A stretch of 53,519 nucleotides of DNA from an uncultured Eubacteriales bacterium (GTDB lineage: Bacteria; Bacillota; Clostridia; Monoglobales; Monoglobaceae), in assembly GCA_900545865.1 (NCBI GenBank), contig URAN01000016.1:1-53519 (forward strand). The letters run 5' to 3'. Within the stretch, counting starts at the first letter, position 1. Each line of letters starts with the position of its first letter. The translations under genes were made by a program, and so were the position numbers. The notes beneath the pieces were generated by a model. That model did no database searches and was not told the DNA's origin. It saw only the letters and a list, made by a program, of their open reading frames with translations. Positions 35,551 through 44,478 of the stretch are shown here, one piece after another.

Positions 35551-36927
35551 TCATTTGATATATTTTGACTTATCCGCACTTTCACGCTTAATTTTTGCAA
35601 TTTTCTCTTTATACCGAAAATATATTCCCGATGAAAAGCCGACGGATATAATATAAACGTACACTGTTTCCAAGTCATATAGCGGATTTCCCGTAATGCA
35701 ATACGCCAGAAAAAACACTTGATAGCACAACGAGAAAATCAATACCGTCTTTGTCTTATCCGAAAGGCAAAGCAGGTTTTTCGCACTTTGCACCGCAAGC
35801 TGTATCGTCTGTGTTATTGCGGATATAAACAGCGTTATGAAAACTGAAAATCCTATAATCCCCGTTTCGCACAGCAATTGAAGGAAAACGTTGTGAGCGT
35901 CCCTTAAAACGGAATCCTGATTATAAAAATTTACAACTTCTTTACTGAATTCACGCCATCCGATACCCAATATCGGAGATTCTTTAAAGAAATTCCACGC
36001 TATTGCATACAATTTAAATCGTCCGTTCGAAACGTCCGAAATTTCGTTTTCCGCCGCAAACATTGCCGTTATTCTTTCAAAAGCGGAGGCAATACCCTCT
36101 ATATAAAACGAAAGAATATATATGACAAGCGATATACTGCTCAGTATAAAAAGCACCGTTATCAATTTATTTCCGAAAGCACCCCTCTTGCATATGATAT
36201 ATGATACAAGCATTGCAAAAACCGAGAAAATAAGAGCACCTCTTTTGCCGGTCAGTATAAGAGAAAAAAACACAACCGCCACCAACAATACTTTCCTTAT
36301 CATATTCTTGTGCTTTTTCACAAGAAGCAGCGCAAATGAAGCGCATAACGAAATCGCCATATAAATTCCGTTTTGGCTGTAATGATTCGACAGACCGACC
36401 GCGTGATGATTTTTTTGTACCTGCTCATACAAATGCGCTTTTTGGCCTGAATCAAAATTCGGATATATATAAGCCATATAAAAATCGGTGTCAAAATAAA
36501 ACCATAACGTTGCCGCAACATGCACGATTCCCGCCGCCAGTATGCAATAAAAAATAATATGAAAAAATTCTTCATCATACTTCATAAACACAACAATTAA
36601 AACAAGAACCGCATATCTGATGATATATGTCAGATTTTCGTTGATGTTTTCGGTTGTTACAAGCATCACAACCAGGGTCAGTATAAGCAGCCATTCCATA
36701 GGCTGTATTTCTATTTTATACAGGCTGACTTTTTTATCCGTCATAAAATACACCAGCATCAACGCCACCGCGAACCCCTGAATCACGAACGCAGAGCTTG
36801 ACGAGGCGGAAAACAGAAATATGCTCATCAGCTTTGTATGATAGACATTGAAAATAAGAAGAAATGCCGATACCCATAACATATATGTATGCCGAGTCTT
36901 TTGAGCCTGAATTATATATTTATCCAT
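35551..36927 (-). CDS. Wzy-type O-antigen/capsule polymerase
   Basis: The 458-residue membrane protein has about 10-12 hydrophobic segments. A longer extracytoplasmic loop contains I-L-G-I-G-W-R-E-F and R-D-A-H-N-V-F-L-Q-L-L-C-E-T-G, the O-antigen ligase/polymerase (Wzy_C) signature with the conserved H-N. These proteins polymerise repeat units at the outer face of the membrane. It is the only such gene in the operon, as expected for a Wzx/Wzy pathway. Spacing to neighbouring genes is 20-25 bp. Confidence 0.88.
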   Translation of the reverse strand: MDKYIIQAQKTRHTYMLWVSAFLLIFNVYHTKLMSIFLFSASSSSAFVIQGFAVALMLVYFMTDKKVSLYKIEIQPMEWLLILTLVVMLVTTENINENLTYIIRYAVLVLIVVFMKYDEEFFHIIFYCILAAGIVHVAATLWFYFDTDFYMAYIYPNFDSGQKAHLYEQVQKNHHAVGLSNHYSQNGIYMAISLCASFALLLVKKHKNMIRKVLLVAVVFFSLILTGKRGALIFSVFAMLVSYIICKRGAFGNKLITVLFILSSISLVIYILSFYIEGIASAFERITAMFAAENEISDVSNGRFKLYAIAWNFFKESPILGIGWREFSKEVVNFYNQDSVLRDAHNVFLQLLCETGIIGFSVFITLFISAITQTIQLAVQSAKNLLCLSDKTKTVLIFSLCYQVFFLAYCITGNPLYDLETVYVYIISVGFSSGIYFRYKEKIAKIKRESADKSKYIK

Positions 36928-36952
36928 ATCCGCATTCCTTTCTTTCCGTTTT

Positions 36953-38155
36953 TTATTTTTTCAGCCTTGCGGCTAAGTTTTTTGCTGTGTAATACAGCCC
37001 GAGTTTTGCCAATATGTTCCGCAAGAGCTTGTTTAATCTGACCCCGAACGTTACGGGTGTCCATTTATCAAAAAGCTCATTCGGCGACATAGTTTCAATA
37101 TCTCGGAAAAATTCCCGTCTTTCGGGATTGTGCGGAACGCTTTTTAACATTTCGGCCGCACCGCGGCATACTCTTTCGGTTTCACCCTCACAGGCTCGTA
37201 TATTATCCTGTATTTTTTCAAAAATCATTTCGGCTTTTTCCGAATGAAGCATTACGAAAGTTGTTCCCCGATTATCGTCAAAATCTCTGTTTATCTCCGC
37301 GGCGGAAAAGCAATCCCAAAGCGTAAAATCACTGCATCGTTCAATCCCCTTAAAACGGCAATTCGAGCAAATCGGGCGACTAATCAATCCCCGATAAAAC
37401 AATTTAAGCATAGGGTCATATTCAAGACCGTTATGGTACAAACAAACATCATCCCTATACAAGCTCATCACGGTGTGAGTATAACCCGAGTATTTATCCC
37501 TGAACAAGACTTTATCAAACTCGCCGAATCGTCTCTTTTGGTAATCGATATATTTTTTAAAAACGAGCGGCGAGGGAATACCCCGACAGACAACATCTGC
37601 CGTAATGAGGTTTTCGCCTGCGTCGGGCAAAAACTTTTTCAGTCCCGCGACCTGACAGGGCGTTCCCGAAAAAAGAACTTTTTTCCCCTCTGTCAAATAA
37701 CTCTCTACTTTCAAAAAAGTATCTCCCAAATCGCTTTGAGAATACTTTGAGTTTCTGAATAGCGCGAGTTGTTCAATGTCATACGCCGCCATATGACAAA
37801 CACGAAAGTTTTCGTCCATACCTGCGCCGAACACGACTCCGCCGCTTTTAATAATATATTCCGCAACAGCGGTAAACGCTCCGCCCGATGTACTTTCGCG
37901 GCGAATTCCGGCATCCTTATGCTGTACAACGAAAACGCGTCTTTTATAATCGCCCGTTTCGGGCTTTGATTTCACAGGGCATACAGACAGACACTTTCCG
38001 CAATTTATACAGCCTTTATCATCTGTATACGGATAACAAAAGCCCTCTCTATCGCTCTTCATCAAAAGACATTTCGTCGGGCAAACACAAACACAAGCTC
38101 CGCAGCCGCTGCAATCGGCTTTGTTTATCAAGTTTGTTACATTATTGCTGTTCAT
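36953..38155 (-). CDS. F420-hydrogenase/dehydrogenase beta-subunit-like iron-sulfur protein (second copy)
   Basis: A 400-residue protein with two N-terminal [4Fe-4S] motifs: Cys 15, 18, 21, 25 and Cys 49, 52, 55, 59. FrhB-type segments S-G-G-A-F-T-A-V, V-L-F-S-G-T-P-C-Q-V-A-G and V-V-C-R-G-I-P-S follow. A later cysteine pair, C-S-N-C-R-F-K-G, may hold another metal or form part of the active site. It has the same architecture as the copy at 31.2-32.5 kb but is clearly diverged. The ATG at 38155 has GGAG 7 bp upstream; a 17-residue extension inside the upstream gene is rejected. It overlaps the GT4 gene by 14 bp. The reaction is unknown. Confidence 0.85.
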   Translation of the reverse strand: MNSNNVTNLINKADCSGCGACVCVCPTKCLLMKSDREGFCYPYTDDKGCINCGKCLSVCPVKSKPETGDYKRRVFVVQHKDAGIRRESTSGGAFTAVAEYIIKSGGVVFGAGMDENFRVCHMAAYDIEQLALFRNSKYSQSDLGDTFLKVESYLTEGKKVLFSGTPCQVAGLKKFLPDAGENLITADVVCRGIPSPLVFKKYIDYQKRRFGEFDKVLFRDKYSGYTHTVMSLYRDDVCLYHNGLEYDPMLKLFYRGLISRPICSNCRFKGIERCSDFTLWDCFSAAEINRDFDDNRGTTFVMLHSEKAEMIFEKIQDNIRACEGETERVCRGAAEMLKSVPHNPERREFFRDIETMSPNELFDKWTPVTFGVRLNKLLRNILAKLGLYYTAKNLAARLKK

Positions 38156-39245
38156 AAATCCGCTCCATTCGTTTTCCCATATCCGCCGCGTCATATCCCA
38201 AAGCAATTATTTTATCGGCGACATTTTCGCGTCCTTGTGCTTTGGCAAGTAATATTGCTTTTTTCGCCCATTCCGACGCCCCCAAATCAAGCGGCACGGA
38301 AACAGCACGGTCCGTAATCATAATTTCGCTTGTTATCGCGTCCGAAAACAAGCACGGCAAATCGGCGGTCTGTGCCTCAATCCCCGCAATGGGTAACCCC
38401 TCGTGAAAAGAAGGGAACAAAAACAAATCCATTGCCTGATAAAATCGGGATATATCCGTTCTCGAACCCATAAATTCGATATGTTCCGAAACACCTTTTT
38501 TTATTGCATATTCACGAACGCCGTACATCGCATCACCTCTGCCCAAAAACACAATAATCGCATTTTCTTCCGTTTTTATCACTTCGGATATAATATCCAC
38601 CATAAAGTAATGGTTTTTCTGGGGAATGAAATTCCCCACGTGTCCCAGAACCAATTTATCATCCCAACCGAATTCCGTGCGAACTTCATTCCGCACTTTT
38701 TCATTGTATGAAAACACACCCGTATCAATACCGTTTTTTATTATCCGAATTGTGTCATTATCTTTAAAATATTTCTCCCCGTAAAGCCACACTGCCGCCT
38801 CGGGGGAACAAGCCAGTTTTATATCCGACAGCCCTCTTACCAACGGCCTGAATAAAAAATGAAAAATATCTGCCGCCTTTCCGCCGACCGAAGCGGTATT
38901 ATGCGAATGTGCGATAATCCGCTCAACCCCTGCGATACGGCAGATTATAAAAGCCATGGGATTGGCACATGAATTTTTGTGAATATGCACCGCGTCATAT
39001 TTTTCTTTTTTTAAAAGCCTGTATAACGCCAGGCAATACGAAAGAATCGTTTTTTGAGGAGGCAGCCGATGTATTTTGACATCATTCTCTTCAAAAAACG
39101 GAATCAATGCGCTGTCCGTATATGTTGTCACAAATTCGAACGTTACGGCATTGCTGTCTGTATTATTAAATAAGTTTTTTTGAAAAGCCGCAATCCCGCC
39201 GATACTTTTAGTCAAGCTGAGATGCAAAATCTTTTTCCCGCACAT
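38142..39245 (-). CDS. Family 4 glycosyltransferase
   Basis: The 367-residue GT-B enzyme opens I-L-H-L-S-L-T-K-S-I-G-G-I-A-A-F. It has H-I-H-K-N-S-C and the C-terminal G-H-V-G-N-F-I-P-Q-K-N donor loop. The retaining GT4 signature F-P-S-F-H-E-G-L-P-I-A-G-I-E-A is present, with the E-x7-E pattern. AGGGG precedes the ATG, and the start lies 38 bp inside the upstream pyruvyl transferase gene. It builds the capsule repeat unit; the sugar is unknown. Confidence 0.9.
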   Translation of the reverse strand: MCGKKILHLSLTKSIGGIAAFQKNLFNNTDSNAVTFEFVTTYTDSALIPFFEENDVKIHRLPPQKTILSYCLALYRLLKKEKYDAVHIHKNSCANPMAFIICRIAGVERIIAHSHNTASVGGKAADIFHFLFRPLVRGLSDIKLACSPEAAVWLYGEKYFKDNDTIRIIKNGIDTGVFSYNEKVRNEVRTEFGWDDKLVLGHVGNFIPQKNHYFMVDIISEVIKTEENAIIVFLGRGDAMYGVREYAIKKGVSEHIEFMGSRTDISRFYQAMDLFLFPSFHEGLPIAGIEAQTADLPCLFSDAITSEIMITDRAVSVPLDLGASEWAKKAILLAKAQGRENVADKIIALGYDAADMGKRMERIYEQQ

Positions 39246-40416
39246 TAAAACTTACCCCTTGCAATATTTCTTTCTCTGTAAAGTCACAGCTTTTATTTAT
39301 AAACGATAAAATTTTATCGTTTACCGTTTCATAATCAATATCGTTTAAAACAATATCGTCCGCCCTGCCGACATCGGTTATCAATCGTGTTTCAAGTCCC
39401 GTCATCTTTAAAAACGATTCGATTCTTGAATTTGTACCGTGCTTTCGCGATTTTGAACGCTTAAACGCAAAAAATTTCTTGTTAAATATCGTTGAAAACG
39501 CGGTTGCATGAAACGAATCCGTACAGATATATTCGGCGTTTGAAATAAGCCCTATAAATTCACTCGGAGAGCAGTCACCAATTGGATAATCTATATTCTC
39601 ATCCGATTCGGCGTAAGAGTCGTTATGCACCGCCCCGACCAGCGGAAGCCCCGTAATATCCGAAAGCTTTTCGGCAAATCTGCGGCATTCCCCTCCTCTG
39701 CCGAGAAAGTATGTAAAAATGTATTTTCGGTTCGGACAACGCCCTGTATCGGAAAGCGTATTCCACCGATTCTTTGTAAGCAGAAAAACAGGGTCACAAA
39801 CTATGCAGGGAATCTTTCCCGTAAGTTCTTTCACCAAATCGCCGCCGCTGTTTTCGCGTACCGAAATCGCGGACATCCGATTCAAAAAGGTCCTTGCCTT
39901 TGATTTATAACATCCGTCCAATTCGGAAACGCCAAAGCTGGTCGCATACGAAAACTTTGGTATATTGTCGGGCACCCAACTCAATGTGTAATATTCGGGG
40001 AATATGTTATCCGGCCGCCAAAGCTGGTCGCTTCCGACCACAATTGCGTCATACGTTAAAGCCAAATCGGTTAATTGTTTCGGCGAAGTCGCACTTATGC
40101 CTGAAAGTTTGAAATTTCTTCTGAAATCGTCAAATTTCCGCACGCGCTCACTGTATTCAACGCCGAGATTTCTGTAATTGATTTTTCGCAACGCCTTTAA
40201 ATATATCATAGGAAGTTTTGAAAAAATCAATCCTGCTTTATGGATGTTATGAAAATAGTATTGCCTTTTTTGGGCGTCAAGGTATGGTTTCAAGCCTTCA
40301 ACGGATACAGTATCACATTCGATTCCTTTGGTACCGAAATATTCCTGCAAAGCATATGCCTGAAGAATACTCCCGTAATTATTGATAAAATAACATGATA
40401 CTATTCCTATCTTCAT
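39208..40416 (-). CDS. Polysaccharide pyruvyl transferase family protein (second copy)
   Basis: The 402-residue protein has the opening S-C-Y-F-I-N-N-Y-G-S-I-L-Q-A-Y-A-L, then V-V-G-S-D-Q-L-W-R-P-D and T-D-S-F-H-A-T-A-F-S-T, the pyruvyl transferase family pattern. It is diverged from the copy at 32.5-33.6 kb. As there, an F420-beta-like gene lies close by, with one GT4 gene between. It may decorate a different sugar of the repeat. Some members of this Pfam family may do other chemistry, so ketal pyruvylation is an inference. Confidence 0.86.
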   Translation of the reverse strand: MKIGIVSCYFINNYGSILQAYALQEYFGTKGIECDTVSVEGLKPYLDAQKRQYYFHNIHKAGLIFSKLPMIYLKALRKINYRNLGVEYSERVRKFDDFRRNFKLSGISATSPKQLTDLALTYDAIVVGSDQLWRPDNIFPEYYTLSWVPDNIPKFSYATSFGVSELDGCYKSKARTFLNRMSAISVRENSGGDLVKELTGKIPCIVCDPVFLLTKNRWNTLSDTGRCPNRKYIFTYFLGRGGECRRFAEKLSDITGLPLVGAVHNDSYAESDENIDYPIGDCSPSEFIGLISNAEYICTDSFHATAFSTIFNKKFFAFKRSKSRKHGTNSRIESFLKMTGLETRLITDVGRADDIVLNDIDYETVNDKILSFINKSCDFTEKEILQGVSFNVREKDFASQLD

Positions 40417-40434
40417 CTGTTAAACACACCACCT

Positions 40435-41541
40435 TTATAACTCGGCAATCATCTTTATCGTCTTATCCGCCGTTATTTTAAAATCAAACTTTTCGGATAT
40501 TTCAATACATTTTCGGTTAATATCCTTTATGCTTCGGCATTGTTTGTATGCCATAATTTCATCCGCAATCGATTCGGGGTCTCTGCCGTCCGCAAGCCTG
40601 CCGCAAATTCCGTCTTGTATAATTTCCGAAACAGCGCCGACATTTGTTGCAACGGTCGGCTTGCCCAATGCCATATATTCGGCAAGGCACAAACCGAATC
40701 CCTCCCATTTTGAGAGTAGCACGGCAACGTCAAAAATCGAAATATACTCATACGGATTATTCACCCACCCGGTAATTTTTGTTTTGTCGAAAACGTTATT
40801 TTTCTTCAACGCTTTTATAAAATCCTCCCTGAGTTCCCCGTCTCCGACCCAAACAAAGCGTGTATCGGGATGTTTTTTCGCAATACAACCGGCAACCTCA
40901 GCAAAAAGCATCGGATCCTTTTGTTCCGACAGTCTCGCCGCACATCCGACAATAAAATCTTTTTCTCTGTATCCGAGCTTGATTCTCTCGCTTTTGGCGG
41001 ATTTACATTTATCTAAATCTATGCCGTTATAAATAACCTCGATTTTACTCTCGCTGCAAATTTTATTTTTCAGCGCACTTCTTTTTTCGTATTCCGAAAT
41101 CGCGACTGTTTTATCCGTTTTCATCGCCATAATTTTTTCAAGAAAACGATAAAACATTTTTTTCTTTGGTGATACCTCCATATCAAATGACCATCCGTGA
41201 GGGTTATATACCACCTTGCATCTCAAGCCCGTTGCCGCTGCACGGCCTATCGCCCCCGACATTGAGGAATGACAGTATAAAACATCGGGCTTTTCGCTTT
41301 TAATTATCTTCCGTATTTCAAAAACGGCCTTTAAGTCTTTTGATACCGATATTTCTCTCGGAACATCCACGTTATATATTGCACGGGAATCTATAGGCAG
41401 CATTTTTTTATTGTATTCCGAGGCGCATATCAATACCGTATCATAATTTTTACACGTGTGTTCAATCAGCATTCTTGTATAAACTTCTACACCGCCGCCG
41501 TGACAGAGGACAATATGTAAAACTTTACGGCGTATGTCCAC
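40435..41541 (-). CDS. Family 4 glycosyltransferase
   Basis: The 368-residue GT-B enzyme has the opening V-L-H-I-V-L-C-H-G-G-G-V-E-V-Y-T-R. It also has N-P-H-G-W-S-F-D, V-G-C-A-A-R-L-S-E-Q-K-D-P and S-K-W-E-G-F-G-L-C-L-A-E-Y-M-A-L-G-K-P, the GT4 donor site. The start is the GTG at 41541, one base after the stop of the sugar transferase gene, with GGGAG 9 bp upstream. The longer in-frame ATG extension lies inside the previous gene. It is probably the second sugar-adding step because it follows the initiating transferase. Confidence 0.88.
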   Translation of the reverse strand: MDIRRKVLHIVLCHGGGVEVYTRMLIEHTCKNYDTVLICASEYNKKMLPIDSRAIYNVDVPREISVSKDLKAVFEIRKIIKSEKPDVLYCHSSMSGAIGRAAATGLRCKVVYNPHGWSFDMEVSPKKKMFYRFLEKIMAMKTDKTVAISEYEKRSALKNKICSESKIEVIYNGIDLDKCKSAKSERIKLGYREKDFIVGCAARLSEQKDPMLFAEVAGCIAKKHPDTRFVWVGDGELREDFIKALKKNNVFDKTKITGWVNNPYEYISIFDVAVLLSKWEGFGLCLAEYMALGKPTVATNVGAVSEIIQDGICGRLADGRDPESIADEIMAYKQCRSIKDINRKCIEISEKFDFKITADKTIKMIAEL

Positions 41542-41542
41542 T

Positions 41543-42223
41543 TTAGAGCACTCCCTTTCTCGAAAACACTCGCCCGATTGTGGCAAAAAAAATTATTGCG
41601 TCAACTCTCAATGACCTGTTCTTTATATAATATAACTCCATCTCTTGGCGTCTGCCGTCTGCATATCCCACATCGTTTCTGGCGTAAGCCTGCCAGTATC
41701 CCGTAAGCCCGGGCTTTACACTGAGAAAAATATTTCTGTCTTTTCCGTACAACAATGTTTCTTCATCAAGAACGGGTCTCGGTCCTATAAGACTCATATC
41801 GTTTTTTATCACATTCAAAATCTGGGGCAACTCGTCCATGGACGTTTTTCTTAATATATTTCCTATCACGGTAACGCGCGGGTCATTTTCAAGCTTATAT
41901 TCTTTTTTATACTTTTCCAATTCTTCGGGCGTTAAAAAATCCTCCAATTTATCGGCGTTAATCTTCATCGTTCTGAACTTATACATACAGAAAGGCTTTC
42001 CGTCCTTTCCGATTCGAACAGACTTGTACAATACCGAGCCGCCGTCGGTAAGCTTAACAACCGCCGCAACCGACACATATATAATTAAATATATCGGCAT
42101 AACAAGCAATGACAAGAGTAAATCAATGCCCCTTTTAACAGCGCAATATACACTCTTTTTGCTTGTTATCGGTTGCTTTTTTGCAATTAAAATATAGTTG
42201 GTGTTTTGTCTGAGTTCAGTCAT
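41543..42223 (-). CDS. Undecaprenyl-phosphate sugar phosphotransferase (initiating transferase)
   Basis: A 226-residue bacterial sugar transferase. One N-terminal membrane segment (about 35-60) is followed by a cytoplasmic catalytic domain with M-Y-K-F-R-T-M, S-M-D-E-L-P-Q-I-L-N-V, S-L-I-G-P-R-P and K-P-G-L-T-G-Y-W-Q. It attaches the first sugar-1-phosphate to undecaprenyl phosphate and so starts each repeat unit. It is a short form, containing only the C-terminal half of WbaP-type enzymes. The ATG at 42223 follows AAAGGAG; the earlier ATG is too close to that site. It lies 15 bp after the phosphatase gene. Confidence 0.93.
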   Translation of the reverse strand: MTELRQNTNYILIAKKQPITSKKSVYCAVKRGIDLLLSLLVMPIYLIIYVSVAAVVKLTDGGSVLYKSVRIGKDGKPFCMYKFRTMKINADKLEDFLTPEELEKYKKEYKLENDPRVTVIGNILRKTSMDELPQILNVIKNDMSLIGPRPVLDEETLLYGKDRNIFLSVKPGLTGYWQAYARNDVGYADGRRQEMELYYIKNRSLRVDAIIFFATIGRVFSRKGVL

Positions 42224-42238
42224 AATTTCTCCTTTCAT

Positions 42239-42868
42239 TTATTTCGGAAACAAACATTTATATGCTTTGTTAAACCTGCGGTAACTTTCCTTTTTTTGAT
42301 GAGCGTCACTTCCGAGGGCATACACACGGTCCCTGTCCATCCATTTTATAATCCGTTTATGTTCTTTTCGCACACACACATCATCGCTGTTAATCTGTAG
42401 GACGGCACCTATTTCAAGCATTTGTTCAACTGTGAAATCGGAATATCGGTTCGGATGAGCCATAACAATGCCAAACCTTTTTTTCAGCTGTTCAACGGTT
42501 ATAAAATGCTGTTCGGTAATCAGTGATTCGGTCAGAGGTAATTCAAGCAGAATATTATTTCCGTCAGGCATACATAATTTATCAATTTCCCTGAGGTTAT
42601 AAAGCCCGGGGATAAGAAGAATCTCCGCACCTAATTTAACAGGAATTTCAATTCCGTTATTTTCAATCGATTCCAAAGCCTGTTGTCTTTTGGCGCAAAA
42701 GCTTTCAACGCTTGTTTTATGCAAATAACAATGCGGTGTGGCATATATCTCTCTGACCCCGTACCGTTTTGCTTTTTTTATAATCGAAATACTTTTTTTG
42801 ACACTTTCGGCTCCGTCATCGATTCCTGGTAATATGTGCGAATGATAATCAATCTTGGGTAAAATCAT
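42239..42868 (-). CDS. CpsB/YwqE-type tyrosine-protein phosphatase (PHP family)
   Basis: The 209-residue manganese-type PHP phosphatase shows D-Y-H-S-H-I-L-P-G-I-D-D-G at its N-terminus, then Y-A-T-P-H, M-A-H-P-N-R-Y and G-S-D-A-H near the C-terminus; these are the metal ligands. CpsB enzymes dephosphorylate the tyrosine-rich tail of the CpsD kinase and control chain length. It lies 51 bp after that kinase gene. The ribosome site GGTGATAG is moderate. Confidence 0.93.
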   Translation of the reverse strand: MILPKIDYHSHILPGIDDGAESVKKSISIIKKAKRYGVREIYATPHCYLHKTSVESFCAKRQQALESIENNGIEIPVKLGAEILLIPGLYNLREIDKLCMPDGNNILLELPLTESLITEQHFITVEQLKKRFGIVMAHPNRYSDFTVEQMLEIGAVLQINSDDVCVRKEHKRIIKWMDRDRVYALGSDAHQKKESYRRFNKAYKCLFPK

Positions 42869-42919
42869 TCTATCACCGACTTATCTGAAGATTTTTGTTT
42901 TAAGCAAATAAATACCGCT

Positions 42920-44374
42920 CTAATATTTATATCTCGAATAACTGTTGTGATAATTTTTATAATACCTGCCGTATTTTCCGTACTTCCCGTATCGGCTGTA
43001 CTTTCCGTATATTTCTGTCTTGGGGTCAACGTTTTCAAGCATAATACCGAGTATTTTGGCATCAACCTGTTCCAAAGAATGAACGGTTTGTTTAATATCG
43101 TCCACGCTTGAAAATCCCGCACGCACGGCGAGAAGATAACCGTCAATCTTATCGGCAAGAACCGTTGCGTCCGTAACAACGTTAATCGGCGGCGTATCGA
43201 TAATGATATAATCATATTCACGGCTGCATTCATCGAACAGAGCGTCCACTCTCGGCGTTGCAAGCAGCTCGGCCGATGAGCTGCTGACATTGCCCGAGAC
43301 TATAACATCAAATCCCAAATCGGTATTTTTTGTAATTTCGGCATTGTCACATAACCCGGCGAGATACTCCGAAAGTCCATCTTGTTTATCAATATTCAAA
43401 TATCGTGCAATTCTCGGTCTGCGCATATCCGCATCAATCAACAGAACCTTTTTCCCTGCCTGTGCCAATATTTTTGAAATATTAATACCGCACGTGCTTT
43501 TTCCCTCAGAAGCGACCGCACTGGCGATAACAATTTTTTTACAGCTTTCCTTGGTCGGCAGATAAAAAATATTTGTTCTTGCCATACGATACGCCTCCGC
43601 AACGGCAAAAGATGTGCTGTCGTTCAATATAAAGCGATTGACAAGAACTCTTGCTCTGTTTTTAGAATGTTTTCTTTTATTATTCTTTTTATAAACAATT
43701 TCTTCGTGCGGCGGTATAATGCCTATAACCGGGATTTTGAAGTTGTTTATAATTTCGTTCCTTCCGTAAACGGTTGTATCCATAGAGTTCGCAAGCAAAA
43801 TATATCCGCAGGATAAAACAAACCCAACAGCAAAGCCGACAAATGCATTACGGGCTATCGGCCAATTGTAATCATCAATATCGGGCACTTTTGCCTCTTC
43901 TATCACTTCAACGGACGCTGCCTTAACAATCCTTATAATTTCATCGGGTACAATTGCAACAATCTCGTTTACTATGTCTGTCGCCATTTGCCTGTCTTGC
44001 GAAGTGGCAGAAATATAAAATGCCTCTGTTTCGTTAATGGCGCTTCCCGTGAGCAAACCGTCGATTTTTTTCGCCGTCAAATCCGGATATGTACCTCTCA
44101 GCTTATCCGCAACCTGTTCCAACACAGGGTCGGAACGGATGATTATCAAATAGGTGTCCACCAAAGATTTTGAAACCGTCAGGTCTCCGGTTGTGATATA
44201 TCGGTCATCGTTCTTTTCGTTATAGACATAGAGTTTTGCGGTCGCTGTATATTCCGGCTTTACAAAGCAATATGTAAATCCCCCAAATGCCGCCATTCCG
44301 ATAAACGAAGCAATAATAATCAGCAATATACTGTGCCATAGGGCAAGAAACACATCCTTTACAGTCAAATTCAT
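42920..44374 (-). CDS. Wzz/CpsC chain-length regulator fused to BY-type tyrosine kinase
   Basis: A 484-residue protein. The Wzz domain has TM1 (about 13-38) and TM2 (about 175-197), flanking the extracytoplasmic part. The cytoplasmic kinase has Walker A S-A-V-A-S-E-G-K-S-T (285-294), Walker A' L-L-I-D-A-D-M-R-R-P (311-320) and Walker B I-I-I-D-T-P-P (390-396). A tail with 11 tyrosines in the last 29 residues (456-484) is the autophosphorylation cluster. In many Firmicutes CpsC and CpsD are separate; here they are one chain, as in proteobacterial Wzc. It is the first gene of the capsule operon, with GGAGG about 11 bp before the ATG. Confidence 0.94.
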   Translation of the reverse strand: MNLTVKDVFLALWHSILLIIIASFIGMAAFGGFTYCFVKPEYTATAKLYVYNEKNDDRYITTGDLTVSKSLVDTYLIIIRSDPVLEQVADKLRGTYPDLTAKKIDGLLTGSAINETEAFYISATSQDRQMATDIVNEIVAIVPDEIIRIVKAASVEVIEEAKVPDIDDYNWPIARNAFVGFAVGFVLSCGYILLANSMDTTVYGRNEIINNFKIPVIGIIPPHEEIVYKKNNKRKHSKNRARVLVNRFILNDSTSFAVAEAYRMARTNIFYLPTKESCKKIVIASAVASEGKSTCGINISKILAQAGKKVLLIDADMRRPRIARYLNIDKQDGLSEYLAGLCDNAEITKNTDLGFDVIVSGNVSSSSAELLATPRVDALFDECSREYDYIIIDTPPINVVTDATVLADKIDGYLLAVRAGFSSVDDIKQTVHSLEQVDAKILGIMLENVDPKTEIYGKYSRYGKYGKYGRYYKNYHNSYSRYKY

Positions 44375-44422
44375 TAAAAATCAAACCTCCATATTCTATA
44401 CCTCAGCCAACCCCCGAACGCC

Positions 44423-44436
44423 ATACCTAATTGTCC
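44423..44436 (-). promoter_or_regulatory. Element shared with the kinase/BspA intergenic region
   Basis: On the minus strand the 14-mer GGACAATTAGGTAT lies 49 bp upstream of the capsule operon. It matches 12 of 14 bases of GACCAATTAGGTAT at 49950-49937, one of the spaced repeats near the LytTR genes. It may be a regulator site for the capsule operon. I found no convincing sigma-A promoter in the 104 bp gap. Confidence 0.3.
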
Positions 44437-44442
44437 TTGATT

Positions 44443-44470
44443 GCACAACTCCCCTTTTGGGGAGTTGTGC
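44443..44470. terminator. Hairpin between the BspA-like gene and the capsule operon
   Basis: A perfect 12-bp stem GCACAACTCCCC / GGGGAGTTGTGC with a 4-nt loop begins 8 bp after the BspA-like stop. No T run follows on the minus strand, so it may only partly end transcription and allow read-through into the capsule genes. Confidence 0.6.
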
Positions 44471-44478
44471 ACAAGTTC

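Noticed and set aside
31248..38155. F420-dependent metabolism or methanogen-like genes
   Set aside because: The proteins only share the FrhB-like fold and Fe-S motifs; no F420 biosynthesis gene or archaeal feature is present, and they sit inside a capsule operon.
44393..44398. TAGAAT as -10 box of the capsule operon
   Set aside because: Transcription would start within the ribosome site of the first gene, and there is no -35 match at the right distance.
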